Shown: positions 1 to 9,195 of the stretch, one piece after another
Layout: each line of letters opens with the position of its first letter
How positions within the stretch are numbered: position 1 is the first letter of the stretch
Assembly: GCA_016213625.1 (NCBI GenBank)
Contig: JACQZZ010000091.1
Coordinates: 1 to 64,000 of the forward strand
Length of the DNA: 64,000 nucleotides
Source: Actinomycetota bacterium
Lineage (GTDB): Bacteria > Actinomycetota > Acidimicrobiia > Acidimicrobiales > Ilumatobacteraceae
Direction: 5' to 3'
Notes under the pieces: model-generated
What the model was told of the DNA's origin: nothing
Databases searched by the model: none
What the model saw: only the letters and a program-made list of their open reading frames with translations
Translations under genes and position numbers: made by a program

Positions 1-465
1 CCCCTGCTGATGAACCTGGTGCTCTACCGGGTGATCTTCACCCAGGCCATCGTCGACGAGCAGTGGTGGGCCCTTGGGTGGGTGGGGAAGGCGATCAGTC
101 GGTTCGTCTCACCCACGAGCCCGATGGTGAACTACGTCGTCCACCGCCGCGACCTGTATCCCGACTCGTACCCCTTGTCCGAGGACGACTGCAAGCGACT
201 CGATCGTGGCATCAATCGCCTCGGCAACATCTTCGTGTCCTTGGTCGATCTCGCGGTCATCTCGTATCGACTCCCGCGGCTCTACGACTACGCGGCCACC
301 ACGCTCGACCTCCCCGAACTGCGAGGGATGGCGCAGCACTACATGCCGTGTTACCCGTGGGGCTTGAAGATGCACGCCAACGAGCTCGACGCCATCACGA
401 GCACCGACAAGCCGTCGGTGCTCGTACGGCTGACCGGCTACTGCGTGCACGGTGCGGCGGAGTGA
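1..465 (+). CDS. Hypothetical protein, 5' end outside window
   Basis: The reading frame is open from the first base, so the upstream part of this gene is probably missing; about 154 residues are visible, with an internal ATG at 10. The visible part is soluble-looking and rich in aromatic residues (for example YMPCYPWGLK near the C-terminus). It has no signal peptide or clear membrane helix and no family I can name. The stop lies 13 bases before the next gene's start, so the two are probably co-transcribed. What it does is unknown. Confidence 0.6.
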   Translation, partial: PLLMNLVLYRVIFTQAIVDEQWWALGWVGKAISRFVSPTSPMVNYVVHRRDLYPDSYPLSEDDCKRLDRGINRLGNIFVSLVDLAVISYRLPRLYDYAATTLDLPELRGMAQHYMPCYPWGLKMHANELDAITSTDKPSVLVRLTGYCVHGAAE

Positions 466-478
466 GGCGGCGCGCTCG

Positions 479-1186
479 ATGAAGTGGCCGTGGATCATGA
501 CCCAGCGTTGGCAGCACCTGCTCTACCAGCACTACCGGGTCGACGAGGACGAGCTGCGCGCGTTGTTGCCCGACGAGTTGGAGATCGACACCTACGACGG
601 CAGTGCATGGGTGAGCCTCATCCCCCTGCTGATGAACCACGTGCATCTGCGCGACCTCGTCCCTGTGCCGACCACCAATCGTTTCCCGGAGATGAACCTG
701 CGCACCTACGTGCACCGCAAGGGCGTGCAGGGCGTGTGGTTCCTCAGCATCGACGCGTGCAGTTGGTTCAGTGTGCAGATCGCTCGTCGCGCGTTCCACA
801 TCCCCTACTACGACGCCGACATGACGTTCACTCCCACCGCCGATGGGTATCACTTCACGAGTCGCCGCCCGGGGGCGACCGCGGATGGAGCCGGCGAGGT
901 TCACTACCAGGCCGACTACCGGCCCACGGGCACACCGGGGTTGCCGCCCGCCGATTCGGTGCACGCGTTCCTGGCCGAGCGCTACTGCATGTACTCCACG
1001 TCGGCCTCCGGCAAGCTGCTGCGCGGCGACATCTCCCACTCGCCGTGGCACATCCAGGGCGCCGAGGTGTCGGTCACCGACAACAACGTGCTGCCCGCCA
1101 TCGGTCTGCATCCACTGGCCGACCCGGTGGTGGCCTATTCGCCGGGCACCGTGGCCGTCGCCTGGCCGATGTGCTCGGCCGGCTGA
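479..1186 (+). CDS. DUF2071 (YqjF-like) family protein
   Basis: A 235-residue protein beginning MKWPWIMTQRWQHLLYQHY. The opening is typical of DUF2071/YqjF proteins, which start with an 'xMxQRWxxLLFxHW' block followed by LRALLP and a W-V-S-L-P segment, all present here (LRALLPDELEIDTYDGSAW). The family's biochemical role is unknown; its fold resembles acetoacetate-decarboxylase-like proteins. An in-frame GTG at 452 would overlap the previous gene. I prefer ATG 479 because it places the conserved block at the N-terminus. Likely cotranscribed with the preceding partial gene. Confidence 0.75.
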   Translation: MKWPWIMTQRWQHLLYQHYRVDEDELRALLPDELEIDTYDGSAWVSLIPLLMNHVHLRDLVPVPTTNRFPEMNLRTYVHRKGVQGVWFLSIDACSWFSVQIARRAFHIPYYDADMTFTPTADGYHFTSRRPGATADGAGEVHYQADYRPTGTPGLPPADSVHAFLAERYCMYSTSASGKLLRGDISHSPWHIQGAEVSVTDNNVLPAIGLHPLADPVVAYSPGTVAVAWPMCSAG

Positions 1187-1204
1187 GCCACACGCGGCGT
1201 CGCC

Positions 1205-1594
1205 TCAGCGGGGCAGGACCGCGTCGACCAGCGCAGCCTCGAGCTCGTCGAGCTGGTGGTCGATGCGCGAGTGCGCCTTCTTGCGCTGCACCAGCGGCAT
1301 CGGCCCGGCGATGGCCAGAGCGATGCGCAGCTGCTCGATCGCCTGCAGCATCTCGGCACGGCCGGGTTCGTCGGGATTCGGCAATGCGCGGTCGACCACC
1401 GTCGCGAGCGACTCGACGCGTCGCCGCAGGCCCTTCTGACCGAAGCGATTGGTGAAGCCCTCCTTGGTGGCCTTCGACGCATCGCGGCGGCGACTGGCCC
1501 ACTCGCTGACCTGACGGGGCGCCATCGCCAAGCGGCGACGCACCTCTTCGTTCTTCAAGATCTGTTGGGCGATGACGAACGCACCCGTGACCAT
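1205..1594 (-). CDS. Hypothetical helical protein
   Basis: About 129 residues if ATG 1594 (preceded by AGAAGG, close spacing) is the start; in-frame ATG 1633 and TTG 1642 are alternatives. The protein is charged and predicted helical, with an Arg-rich middle (EWASRRRDASKATKEGF) and a C-terminal segment ending in acidic heptad-like residues (IDHQLDELEAALVDAVL) that could form a coiled coil. No signal peptide, membrane segment or recognised domain. It converges on the DUF2071 gene and lies downstream of the macro-domain gene on the same strand, about 100 bases away. Function unknown. Confidence 0.6.
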   Translation of the reverse strand: MVTGAFVIAQQILKNEEVRRRLAMAPRQVSEWASRRRDASKATKEGFTNRFGQKGLRRRVESLATVVDRALPNPDEPGRAEMLQAIEQLRIALAIAGPMPLVQRKKAHSRIDHQLDELEAALVDAVLPR

Positions 1595-1699
1595 CTTCCT
1601 TCTGGACAGGGGCAGCGGCACCTTTGGCGACATCTGTTGCAAGGTAGCGGGGAACGATCGGCTTCGGGCCTCACTCGCGTGCTGCCATGGTCCGCCGGA

Positions 1700-2200
1700 T
1701 CAGAGCAGCGCCGAGTAGGCCCGCCACGTGTCGTCGTTGAAGCACATGAAGCGCACGAGTGCCACCCTGGCCGGCGTGCTGCGCACGGTGTGCACGGCGA
1801 CGGCCGCGGCCTCGTCGATGGGGTAGCCGTACACCCCGGTGGAGATGGCCGAGAACGCCACCGAGCGAGCGCCCACTTCGTCGGCACGAGCGAGTGACTC
1901 GCGGTAGCACGACGCCAGCAGCTCGGCTTCGCCCTGGGAGCCCCCGTGCCACACCGGCCCGACGGTGTGGATGACCCACCGTGCCGGCAACCGGTGTCCC
2001 GAGGTGATCTTCGCCTGCCCCGTTGGGCATCCGCCGAGCGCGCTGCACTCGCGCACCAGCCCGGGTCCCGCTGCGCGGTGGATGGCGCCGTCGACGCCGC
2101 CGCCACCCAACAGCGACGAGTTGGCGGCGTTCACGATCGCGTCGACCTGCTGGGTGGTGATGTCGCCTCGCGCCAGTTCGAGGACGATCGACTCGCTCAT
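1700..2200 (-). CDS. Macro-domain protein, probable O-acetyl-ADP-ribose deacetylase
   Basis: A 166-residue stand-alone macro domain. Visible family signatures are GDIT near residue 12, [20 protein letters not shown] (adenine/ribose pocket and catalytic Asn/Asp region) and the phosphate loop [11 protein letters not shown]. Members of this YmdB-like class hydrolyse O-acetyl-ADP-ribose or remove ADP-ribose from acidic side chains. The gene starts 17 bases after the stop of the AMMECR1-like gene and appears to be the last gene of the AmmC-AmmB-AmmA operon. Which ADP-ribosylated substrate it serves is not visible from sequence. Confidence 0.9.
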   Translation of the reverse strand: MSESIVLELARGDITTQQVDAIVNAANSSLLGGGGVDGAIHRAAGPGLVRECSALGGCPTGQAKITSGHRLPARWVIHTVGPVWHGGSQGEAELLASCYRESLARADEVGARSVAFSAISTGVYGYPIDEAAAVAVHTVRSTPARVALVRFMCFNDDTWRAYSALL

Positions 2201-2217
2201 GTCCCCATGATCGCGGG

Positions 2218-2814
2218 TCACTCGGCGGGGGCGTGCACGCCGCGCCCCGAGTGGCCGTGGGTCTGGGTGCGATAGCGCTGCACCTCGATGCCGCGCGGCC
2301 AGTCGCCGGGCGTGAGTCCGGCCTTGCGCCACACCGCGGCGATGAAGTCGGCGGGTGCGATCAGGTCGTTCCACACCGTGGGCAGCATGGTGGCCCGATG
2401 CCGCCCGGCGTGCACGGTGATGCCGTCGACCCCCGGCCGCACCGTGGACAGCAGTTCGGCGTAGCTCTCGACCGGCAACGGCACCGACGGGGTGAGCACC
2501 GACACCTCCACATCCAGACGGGGCAGATCGAGCGGGTCGACCGGCCGAAAGCGCGGATCGTTCACGGCTGCCGCGCTCGCCCGGTCGGCGACGGTGACCA
2601 CGAGCGGAACATCGGTGGTCAACACGCCGATGCAGCCGGCGAGTCGACCGTCGCGATGCAGCGACACGAACGCGGCGCCGGGTGCACGCAGCGCGGGCGG
2701 GTACCCGTCTGCGACGGGACGCCATGGTCGGTGGTGCGCGACCACTTCCCAGACCGATCGCTCGGCCACGGCCACCAAGATGTCCAACTCCTCGTCGGTG
2801 AGGGGCTCCGTCAT
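2218..2814 (-). CDS. amrA: AmmeMemoRadiSam system protein A (AMMECR1 domain)
   Basis: A 198-residue AMMECR1-type protein. The hallmark LAGCIGVL (family consensus LRGCIG) lies near residue 58, followed by the usual '[12 protein letters not shown]' and 'VEVSVLTP' blocks. Its ATG overlaps the stop of the Memo-like gene by four bases, so translation is probably coupled. AMMECR1, Memo and a radical SAM protein form a conserved trio across bacteria and archaea. The human AMMECR1 and MEMO1 homologues are studied, but the bacterial reaction is unknown. Confidence 0.9.
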   Translation of the reverse strand: MTEPLTDEELDILVAVAERSVWEVVAHHRPWRPVADGYPPALRAPGAAFVSLHRDGRLAGCIGVLTTDVPLVVTVADRASAAAVNDPRFRPVDPLDLPRLDVEVSVLTPSVPLPVESYAELLSTVRPGVDGITVHAGRHRATMLPTVWNDLIAPADFIAAVWRKAGLTPGDWPRGIEVQRYRTQTHGHSGRGVHAPAE

Positions 2815-3602
2815 CGGACCACGAAGCTCCCGTAGCCGACCACGCGGTCGATCGAGCCGGCGGCGTCGGCCGACGTGCGCAGGTCCACCATGCTCACGTG
2901 CTCACCTCGACGGCGGGCCAGCTCGAGTGCACCCCGCAGCGGCACTGCGCCGCACGCGTCGTCGCTGCCCAGTTGCTCCCACGCGGCCGACACGATGGTG
3001 GCGGCAGTGTCGCGATCCAGGCGCCGGGCCGTGTGCAGGTCGTGGTAGTGGCTCAGGTCGCTCGAGATCACCACCAGGGTGCCGTCTCGGCCCCACAGCC
3101 CGTCGAGCGCATCAGCGATGGCAGTGGCCGAGCCGCTTCCGGCGATGATGGGCACCAGCGACCAGCCGTCGCCGAGCACACGCTGCAGGAACGGCAGTTG
3201 CACTTCGATGCAGTGTTCGTGCTCGTGGGCTCGATCGTCGATCATCGCCCCGTTCTGCAGGAGGACACGATTGACCTCGAGGTCGATGGGGACCTCGCCC
3301 AGGGGCGTCGCGAACGCATCGTCGGACGACAGGCCCAGGTGATGCACGGGTACTCGATGCGCCGGGCCCACCACCACGACCCTCGTGATGGCCGGCGCCC
3401 AGGAGCGCAGCCGCCGATAGACCGCGGCCGCAGTGGGCCCCGAGTACACATAGCCGGCGTGTGGAGCCACCAGGGCGACCGGCATCTCGGCCTCCTCGAC
3501 GGCCGGCGCATCCTCGAGCAGTTGGTCCACCAGCAGGGCCAACTCCTGGGGATCGGCCGGGTAGAACAGGCCGGCCACGGCGGCGTGGCGCACGTACTTC
3601 AT
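2811..3602 (-). CDS. amrB: AmmeMemoRadiSam system protein B (Memo-like)
   Basis: A 263-residue Memo/extradiol-dioxygenase-fold protein. Conserved blocks are visible in order: [10 protein letters not shown] near the N-terminus, [33 protein letters not shown] and [10 protein letters not shown]. The His, Asp and Cys residues in these blocks correspond to the Memo metal/active-site cleft. The start at 3602 overlaps the stop of the radical SAM gene by four bases, and its stop overlaps the AMMECR1 start in the same way. Family assignment is firm; biochemical function is not known. Confidence 0.9.
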   Translation of the reverse strand: MKYVRHAAVAGLFYPADPQELALLVDQLLEDAPAVEEAEMPVALVAPHAGYVYSGPTAAAVYRRLRSWAPAITRVVVVGPAHRVPVHHLGLSSDDAFATPLGEVPIDLEVNRVLLQNGAMIDDRAHEHEHCIEVQLPFLQRVLGDGWSLVPIIAGSGSATAIADALDGLWGRDGTLVVISSDLSHYHDLHTARRLDRDTAATIVSAAWEQLGSDDACGAVPLRGALELARRRGEHVSMVDLRTSADAAGSIDRVVGYGSFVVR

Positions 3603-4687
3603 GATGCCTCCTCGGTGAGCGCGGTGAGCCGGACCGGCTGGCGGCGGGCGCCCCAGTGACCGACAGGTCCGTCGAACACGCCGGGGACCGCCGCGCCACA
3701 GGCGCTGCACTGCCCGTCGTCGGTGATGGCGTAGTACTCGATGCGGTGCCAGTCGCGGATGACCAGCTCCGCGTGACACGAACTGCACGAAGTGGAACCG
3801 CCGACGGTGTCGTGCACGTTGCCCGTGTACACGTGATGGATGCCGTGCTGCATCGCGATGCGTCGCGCCCGGGTCAGGGTTGCCGGCGGCGTCGGCGGGT
3901 GATCGCCCATGCGGAAATCGGGATGGAACGCCGTGAAGTGCCACGGCACGTCGGCCCCCAGGTGCTCGGCGAACCAATCGGCCATCAGGTGCAGTTCGGC
4001 ATCGCTGTCGTTCAGGCCGGGCAGCAACAGTGTGGTGACCTCCAACCACACGTCCTGTTCGGCGAGCCATTCGAGCGTGTCGAGCACCGGTCCCAGCCGT
4101 GCGCCACAGAGATGTCGGTAGAAGTCGTCGGTGAACGCCTTGAGGTCGATGTTCGCGGCATCCATCCGCGAGAACAGCTGCTCCCTCGGCCCGGGTTCGA
4201 TGTAGCCCGCACTGACGGCCACGGTGCGCACACCGATCTCGTGGCACGCATCGGCCGTGTCGGCCGCGTACTCGAGGAACACGACCGGGTCGTTGTAGGT
4301 GAACGCCACACTCGCGCACCCCTGTTGCTGCGCCACGTGCGCGATTCGTTCCGGACTCCCGGCGTCGGCGAGCACGTCGGTCTCGCGACTCTTGGAGATG
4401 TCCCAGTTCTGGCAGAAGCGGCACGCCAGGTTGCAGCCCGCAGTGCCGAACGACAGCACCGAGGTGCCCGGGAGGAAGTGATGCAGCGGCTTCTTCTCGA
4501 TCGGGTCGACGACGAAGCCGCTGGAACGACCGTACGTGGTGAGCACCAACTGGTCGTCCTGGTTGGCGCGGACGAAGCACAAACCTCGTTGGCCCGCGTG
4601 CAACCTGCAGCGTCTCGGGCACACATCACATTGCACTCGTCCGTCAGCGAGCGCGGTCCACCACTCGGTGGGGAATGACGCATCCAT
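3599..4687 (-). CDS. amrS: AmmeMemoRadiSam system radical SAM enzyme
   Basis: A 362-residue radical SAM protein. The N-terminus carries CDVC...C and a further Cys (about residues 20, 23, 27, 37), followed by the CxxxCxxC cluster motif in GTAGCNLACRFCQNW (about 85-92). The C-terminal part has two CxxC pairs (SCSSC and CSACG), a zinc-ribbon-like end usual for this family. ATG 4687 is chosen because GGGAGG sits five bases upstream; an in-frame start at 4735 has no such support. First gene of the four-gene operon ending in the macro-domain gene. Product of the radical reaction unknown. Confidence 0.9.
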   Translation of the reverse strand: MDASFPTEWWTALADGRVQCDVCPRRCRLHAGQRGLCFVRANQDDQLVLTTYGRSSGFVVDPIEKKPLHHFLPGTSVLSFGTAGCNLACRFCQNWDISKSRETDVLADAGSPERIAHVAQQQGCASVAFTYNDPVVFLEYAADTADACHEIGVRTVAVSAGYIEPGPREQLFSRMDAANIDLKAFTDDFYRHLCGARLGPVLDTLEWLAEQDVWLEVTTLLLPGLNDSDAELHLMADWFAEHLGADVPWHFTAFHPDFRMGDHPPTPPATLTRARRIAMQHGIHHVYTGNVHDTVGGSTSCSSCHAELVIRDWHRIEYYAITDDGQCSACGAAVPGVFDGPVGHWGARRQPVRLTALTEEAS

Positions 4688-4764
4688 CGCGACCTCCCGC
4701 CAGTAACCCTGCGGGTTCGGCCGCAGAATCGCCACGGGCTTTGGTCATTGGTTCTCCGCGCGTC

Positions 4765-6105
4765 TCATTTCGTGGCGAAGTAGTGGTGCACGAAGTCGTC
4801 AACGAAGGTGGTGGTGTACAGCACCATGTCGAAGCCCCCCTCCGGCACCACGAAGCAAATCGTGCCGGTGACACTGCCGCCGGCGAAGACATCGCTGAAC
4901 AGGTCGACCTCGCCAGGGATGATGCCGCACTCGCCCGACAGCTCCACGTTGGTCAGCGCGACCGCCTTGGTGGTGGCCGTGAGCGCGACATCGGAGCCCT
5001 CGCCGCTGTAGCTGTAGGTGACGTCGACTCCGACGAACCGGAACCCGGCCGGCGGAGGCTCGTTGAACGAGTTCTCGGCCAGCACGGCATCGGTGATGTC
5101 GCGAGCGCCACCGACCACGGTGAGGGCCCAGCCGTCGCCGACGTCGACGCCGGTGTTCACCGGGTTGGGCGCCAACCGATCGGCAGTGGCGGCCGCGCCG
5201 TCCTGCGGTCCGGTGAGTGTGGGCATCGGAGCGGGCTCGCCACCCGCAGGCGGTGAGGTGGCGAGGAACGAATCGTCGCCGCCGAAGAAGTCGGCGTTGG
5301 CGTACAGCAACATGCCGGCGCCGTCGGCGGGGGTGGTGACGAAGCACAGGTTGCCGACGACGACGCCACCCGCGAAGAGGTCGGTGAAGACCGGGAGCTC
5401 CTCGGGGATCACACCGCAGCTGGTCTCCAGCTGCACCTTGTCGGCGCCGAGCGCGTTGATGGTGGGGGTGTAGGCGGCCGCGGGGTCCTCCAGGCCGTAA
5501 TAACCGAGGGCCACTTTCACCAGCGTGAAGGTCTTTCCGGCCGGCGGCGGATCGTTGAACTCGTTCTCCGCGGCGACTGCGGCAGCGCCGTCGGCCACGA
5601 ACGAGAGCACCTGGAGGCGCCACCCGCTGCCCACGTCGGCCACCCCGCCGGCGGCCACGGGAGCGTCCTGCGTGCCGCGCTCGCCCGCCGGGGCACCGGC
5701 CACCACACCGGCGCCGCTGGGCACCGTGTCGATCGGCTCGGTGACGGCCGTGGTGTCGTCGGGTTCGGTGATCGTGGGCTCGCTGCCCTCCACCGTGGTC
5801 TCGGTGCCGACCGTGGTCTCGGTGTCGGCGGTGGGTTCGGTCACGTCGAGCGACGTGTCGGGCCCCAGCGTCTCCGTGTCGTCACCTCCGCTGACCGCAA
5901 GACCCACACCCACGCCCACCAGTGCGACGACAGCCACCAACCATGCCCAGACGGGCAGCTTGAGGAACGGTCGCTTGAACCACGGCGTGGGGGCGGACTG
6001 CACCGACATGTCGTTGACGAGTTCGGTGATGTCGGAGTGGCTCTGCGGCGGGCCGGACTCGGGTGGCTGCGGCGGAGGGAACTGCGGCGGCGGCAGGTTG
6101 CTCAT
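4765..6105 (-). CDS. Membrane-anchored protein with two tandem DUF4352-like domains
   Basis: A 446-residue protein. Proline/glutamine-rich cytoplasmic N-terminus (1-45), one membrane helix (about 50-70, WAWLVAVVALVGVGVGLAV), a Thr/Glu/Asp-rich linker (75-130), then two homologous extracellular domains. The repeats are recognisable by ENEFNDPPPAGKTFTLVKV in the first and ENSFNEPPPAGFRFVGVDV in the second, each followed by a Cys pair in 'CGVIPEELPVFTDLFAGG...CFV' and 'CGIIPGEVDLFSDVFAGG...CFV'. The layout resembles DUF4352 immunoglobulin-like domains of Actinobacteria; exact function unknown. Encoded 67 bases downstream of the GT-C-like membrane protein on the same strand. Confidence 0.75.
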   Translation of the reverse strand: MSNLPPPQFPPPQPPESGPPQSHSDITELVNDMSVQSAPTPWFKRPFLKLPVWAWLVAVVALVGVGVGLAVSGGDDTETLGPDTSLDVTEPTADTETTVGTETTVEGSEPTITEPDDTTAVTEPIDTVPSGAGVVAGAPAGERGTQDAPVAAGGVADVGSGWRLQVLSFVADGAAAVAAENEFNDPPPAGKTFTLVKVALGYYGLEDPAAAYTPTINALGADKVQLETSCGVIPEELPVFTDLFAGGVVVGNLCFVTTPADGAGMLLYANADFFGGDDSFLATSPPAGGEPAPMPTLTGPQDGAAATADRLAPNPVNTGVDVGDGWALTVVGGARDITDAVLAENSFNEPPPAGFRFVGVDVTYSYSGEGSDVALTATTKAVALTNVELSGECGIIPGEVDLFSDVFAGGSVTGTICFVVPEGGFDMVLYTTTFVDDFVHHYFATK

Positions 6106-6172
6106 GACCCGACACTACGACGATACGGACCCCCTCATCAGGGACGAAGTACCTGAAAGGAACCGAAGCGCT

Positions 6173-8281
6173 TCAGCAGCGTGCGGCCCACTCGGCTTCG
6201 CCGGCGCGGACATCGGAGATGGTGAGGCCCTCCTGGTCGACGACGACCGACAGCGTGGGCTGCTCGGCGAACAACTCCACCGCGCCGGCGATCACCCCGT
6301 CGACCACGAGCACGGCCGATCGGTGACCGAGCACGACGCGCACGGTGCGGGTGCCGTCTTCCGCGTCGGGCAACGTGGCGGTGTCGGTGACGTCGCCATC
6401 GTCCTTGCCGCTGATGCCCTCGCTGCCCAGGGTGAGCGTGCGGTCGGCGAAGTCGGTGCCCCCGAGGTGGAAGGTCACCATCTGCTCGGTGGGATCGCCC
6501 TGCAGCGTGAGCTCGACGGCACGGCAGTAGCCCGCACCGAGCTCGATGCGTTCGTCGACCTCCGGCTGCTCCGGTACGTCCAGCCCAGAGCCCAGCCCGG
6601 TGTCGAGCGCGCCCGACGTCATCTGCTCGGCGAGATCGTTGCGCACGTACACGGTGTCCACCGAGCCGTCGTACATCGGCCGCATGTTCGACGCGACGTA
6701 CTCACCGAACGGCAGGTCGGGGTCGTGCGGCACGTCCTTGGCCTCCCACTCGGCGGCCGGCGTGGTCTGCGCCATGTCCTCAGCGAACCAGTCCCAGGTC
6801 TGGGGTAGCACGTACTGCGGGCCCTTGTTGCCGAGGTAGATGTCGCCGACGAGGAAGGTGTACCAGGCCATCCGCGATGCCGGCACCCTGCGCACCTCGA
6901 GGTACGGAGTGGGCGTGTTCGTCCACATCAGGAGTGGATCGTCGTCGCCGGACACGACGTCGAGCACGGCGCGTACCGTGCGGATGTTCCCGTCGGTGTT
7001 CGCTCGTCGGAGCTCGGCCAGTTCGGCGGGCGAGTGGTAGTGGCGGATGGACTGGTAGCCCTCGTCCACTCGGTTGTGGTGGAAGTACACGAACGAGAAC
7101 ACCACCGCCATCAGTGGGAACAACGGTGCCAGCTTCAACGGCTTCACTCGGGCGATCAGCGTGAGCCCGTGGCCGACGAGCAGCGCCGCGATGAACATCG
7201 TGGGTACGGCGATCACCGCGAAGTAGTGGCTGCTGTATCGCCAGCTGAGCACGAGCTCGAGCCATCCGGCCAGCAGCCACACACCGGCGGTGATGTGCAC
7301 GGCCCGCTGCCAGCGCGACAGCTGCTTCCAGAACAACCAGGTGAGGAACACGAAGCCGACGACGATGAACAGCGACAGTGGATAGTCGCCGTAGTAGGCC
7401 GTCATCTGGTCCCAGCCGCGCTGGAACTTGTCGACCAGCGTCAGATCGGTGGCCGAGCTCTGCCAGCTCGCGTAGGTCCACCAGCCCGCCCAGAACTCGT
7501 CGAACGATCCGCGTGCCAGGTACCAGAGCGGCGCAGCGACGAAGACCCCCGCGGCGGTGGAGGCACCCACCACGAGGTGGCGGATCCTTCGTGCCTGCTC
7601 GACGCGGTCGAACACCACCCAGATCACGAGACCGCCGATGACCGCGCACTCGATGGCCGCCGACAGCAGGGTCTGGGCGGCCAGTCCGAACAGCGCCCCG
7701 ATGGCAGCGACGCTCCAGATCGACCGCCGCGGTGTCCACCACTTCGGCACGAGCAGGATCAGCCACACCGCGGCCAAGATGTACGCCGTCTCGTTGCGGG
7801 AGTACATGACCCCCGAATAGTCAGCGCGGACGAGCGCGAAGTGGAAGAACGCGATGAGGCCCACCGCCACACCGGCCGAGGCGGGCACGTCGTGCACGCG
7901 GGTGACGCGCGAGGTGGCCAGCGCGAGCAGTCCCGTGCCGATGAGGATGAAGAACGAGATGCCGTACCAGTAGGCATCGAAGCCCAACACCTCGCGCGGC
8001 ACGTGGTAGAGCAGCGCGTCGAACGGGCCCTTGTTGTGCAGCGAGTTCTGGTAGTAGGTGCCACCGAACCGACTGGTGCGTTCACCGATGAGCCGGATGA
8101 ACTGCGGGTCCACGTCGGCCGAGCGGATCTCGTTGGCGAAGAACGCGAGCGCGGTGAAGGCGATGGCGGCGACCATGCCCACCATGGCGCCGACCGCGCC
8201 GAACACGGTGTCGTCGGTGCCGGATGGAGACGGGTCGGAGACCGGCCCCGACTCGTCGATGATCTCGTCGCTGTCCGTCAC
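6173..8281 (-). CDS. GT-C-like polytopic membrane glycosyltransferase candidate
   Basis: A 702-residue integral membrane protein with a charged N-terminal tail, roughly ten hydrophobic helices up to about residue 410, and a C-terminal extracellular domain of about 280 residues. After the first helix comes an acidic loop (RSADVDPQF), then 'YYQNSLHNKGPFDALLYHV', which resembles the aspartate and K-P-P-L-Y features of ArnT/PMT-type GT-C enzymes using lipid-linked sugars. I did not recognise a named family, so donor and acceptor are unknown. Upstream of the tandem-domain anchored protein; the two may be co-expressed. Confidence 0.6.
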   Translation of the reverse strand: MTDSDEIIDESGPVSDPSPSGTDDTVFGAVGAMVGMVAAIAFTALAFFANEIRSADVDPQFIRLIGERTSRFGGTYYQNSLHNKGPFDALLYHVPREVLGFDAYWYGISFFILIGTGLLALATSRVTRVHDVPASAGVAVGLIAFFHFALVRADYSGVMYSRNETAYILAAVWLILLVPKWWTPRRSIWSVAAIGALFGLAAQTLLSAAIECAVIGGLVIWVVFDRVEQARRIRHLVVGASTAAGVFVAAPLWYLARGSFDEFWAGWWTYASWQSSATDLTLVDKFQRGWDQMTAYYGDYPLSLFIVVGFVFLTWLFWKQLSRWQRAVHITAGVWLLAGWLELVLSWRYSSHYFAVIAVPTMFIAALLVGHGLTLIARVKPLKLAPLFPLMAVVFSFVYFHHNRVDEGYQSIRHYHSPAELAELRRANTDGNIRTVRAVLDVVSGDDDPLLMWTNTPTPYLEVRRVPASRMAWYTFLVGDIYLGNKGPQYVLPQTWDWFAEDMAQTTPAAEWEAKDVPHDPDLPFGEYVASNMRPMYDGSVDTVYVRNDLAEQMTSGALDTGLGSGLDVPEQPEVDERIELGAGYCRAVELTLQGDPTEQMVTFHLGGTDFADRTLTLGSEGISGKDDGDVTDTATLPDAEDGTRTVRVVLGHRSAVLVVDGVIAGAVELFAEQPTLSVVVDQEGLTISDVRAGEAEWAARC

Positions 8282-8338
8282 GCCGGACCTGCCTCCCGCT
8301 TCGTCAGCGACCAGGGTATTCGGCGCCGAAGGTGATTG

Positions 8339-8510
8339 TCAGGGAAGCCGACCGAACCAGAGCAGCGAGCCGGTCGCCGCCAGCGCGAGCAGCAGCACGG
8401 CGACGGCGGCGAACCAGTCGGTCACCTCCTCGCGTTCCACTTCCACGGACACGCTACGGCCGAGGTTCTCGTAGATCGTGCGTAGCTCGGCGGCGGTCTC
8501 GGCGCGCAGT
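8339..8510 (-). pseudogene. C-terminal remnant of a VWA-domain (BatA/YfbK-like) membrane protein
   Basis: The segment encodes ETAAELRTIYENLGRSVSVE followed by a membrane helix and a terminal WFGRLP. This matches the tail of actinobacterial VWA membrane proteins, which end in an 'ELxxIYxxLG...E.EVT.WFA' stretch and a helix. The VWA domain itself is absent. Reading upstream, the sequence passes within a few codons into a response-regulator receiver domain in another frame, so the N-terminal part was removed by deletion. A GTG at 8530 could in principle start a 63-residue membrane peptide. Confidence 0.65.
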
Positions 8511-8918
8511 GGCGCGATGCACGACGGCACTGCTGGTGTTGGTGTCGCGCCGGAGCAACGCCCGAACGCGGGCCGCGAGCTCAGCGAGGGAGAACGGCTT
8601 CACGAGGTAGTCGTCGGCGCCGTGGTCGAGCCCGCGGATGCGGTCGTCCACGCTGCCGCGAGCGGTGAGCATGATGATGCGCGGCACGGTGGTGTCGTCC
8701 ACTGCGGGCAGGTTCACCACCTGGCGGCAGAGGTCGAGACCGTCGGTGTCGGGAAGGTTGAGGTCGAGGCAGAGCAGGTCGTACTCGTTGACCACGACGC
8801 GGTCCATGGCGCTCGCGCCGTCATTGGCGATGTCGACGGCGTACCCGTCGCGACGCAGGCTGATGGCGATGGCGGAGGCGAGATCGAGCTCGTCCTCGAC
8901 GACGAGGATGCGCATCAC
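8454..8918 (-). CDS. Truncated response regulator, receiver domain only
   Basis: Residues 1-118 form a complete OmpR-type receiver domain: acidic pair in VVEDE, phosphoacceptor in LDLNLPDTDG, the LTARG threonine block and the conserved Lys in DDYLVKPFS, ending ARVRALLRRD. After about residue 128 the sequence turns into an Arg-rich out-of-frame tail, because the DNA runs into the VWA remnant. The winged-helix DNA-binding domain expected for a protein ending its receiver in 'ALLRR' is missing. It might survive as a single-domain receiver, but decay is more likely. No histidine kinase gene is nearby. Confidence 0.7.
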   Translation of the reverse strand: MMRILVVEDELDLASAIAISLRRDGYAVDIANDGASAMDRVVVNEYDLLCLDLNLPDTDGLDLCRQVVNLPAVDDTTVPRIIMLTARGSVDDRIRGLDHGADDYLVKPFSLAELAARVRALLRRDTNTSSAVVHRATARRDRRRATHDLREPRP

Positions 8919-9195
8919 GGACTCGTCCAGTGGAGCGGGGGGTGGGACACGGGGGAGTGGCTGGCAGGGTTCGGGATCATCGTGACGATCGAGAGGTCCG
9001 ACGATCCAGGGCGGTGCCGGGGTTCCTGGCCGTCCGTCACATCACGCTCTGGCCGTCGACGGTCACGCTGCGCGCGACCCTTTTCGAGGGTCCAGACAAT
9101 GTGGCTAGGGTCACCCTCGTACGTGTTGGGGGGTCCCGGGCGGGTGACTCACGCGGCATCGTGCGTCGCATCACATCGTCCAAAGGAGACATCGG

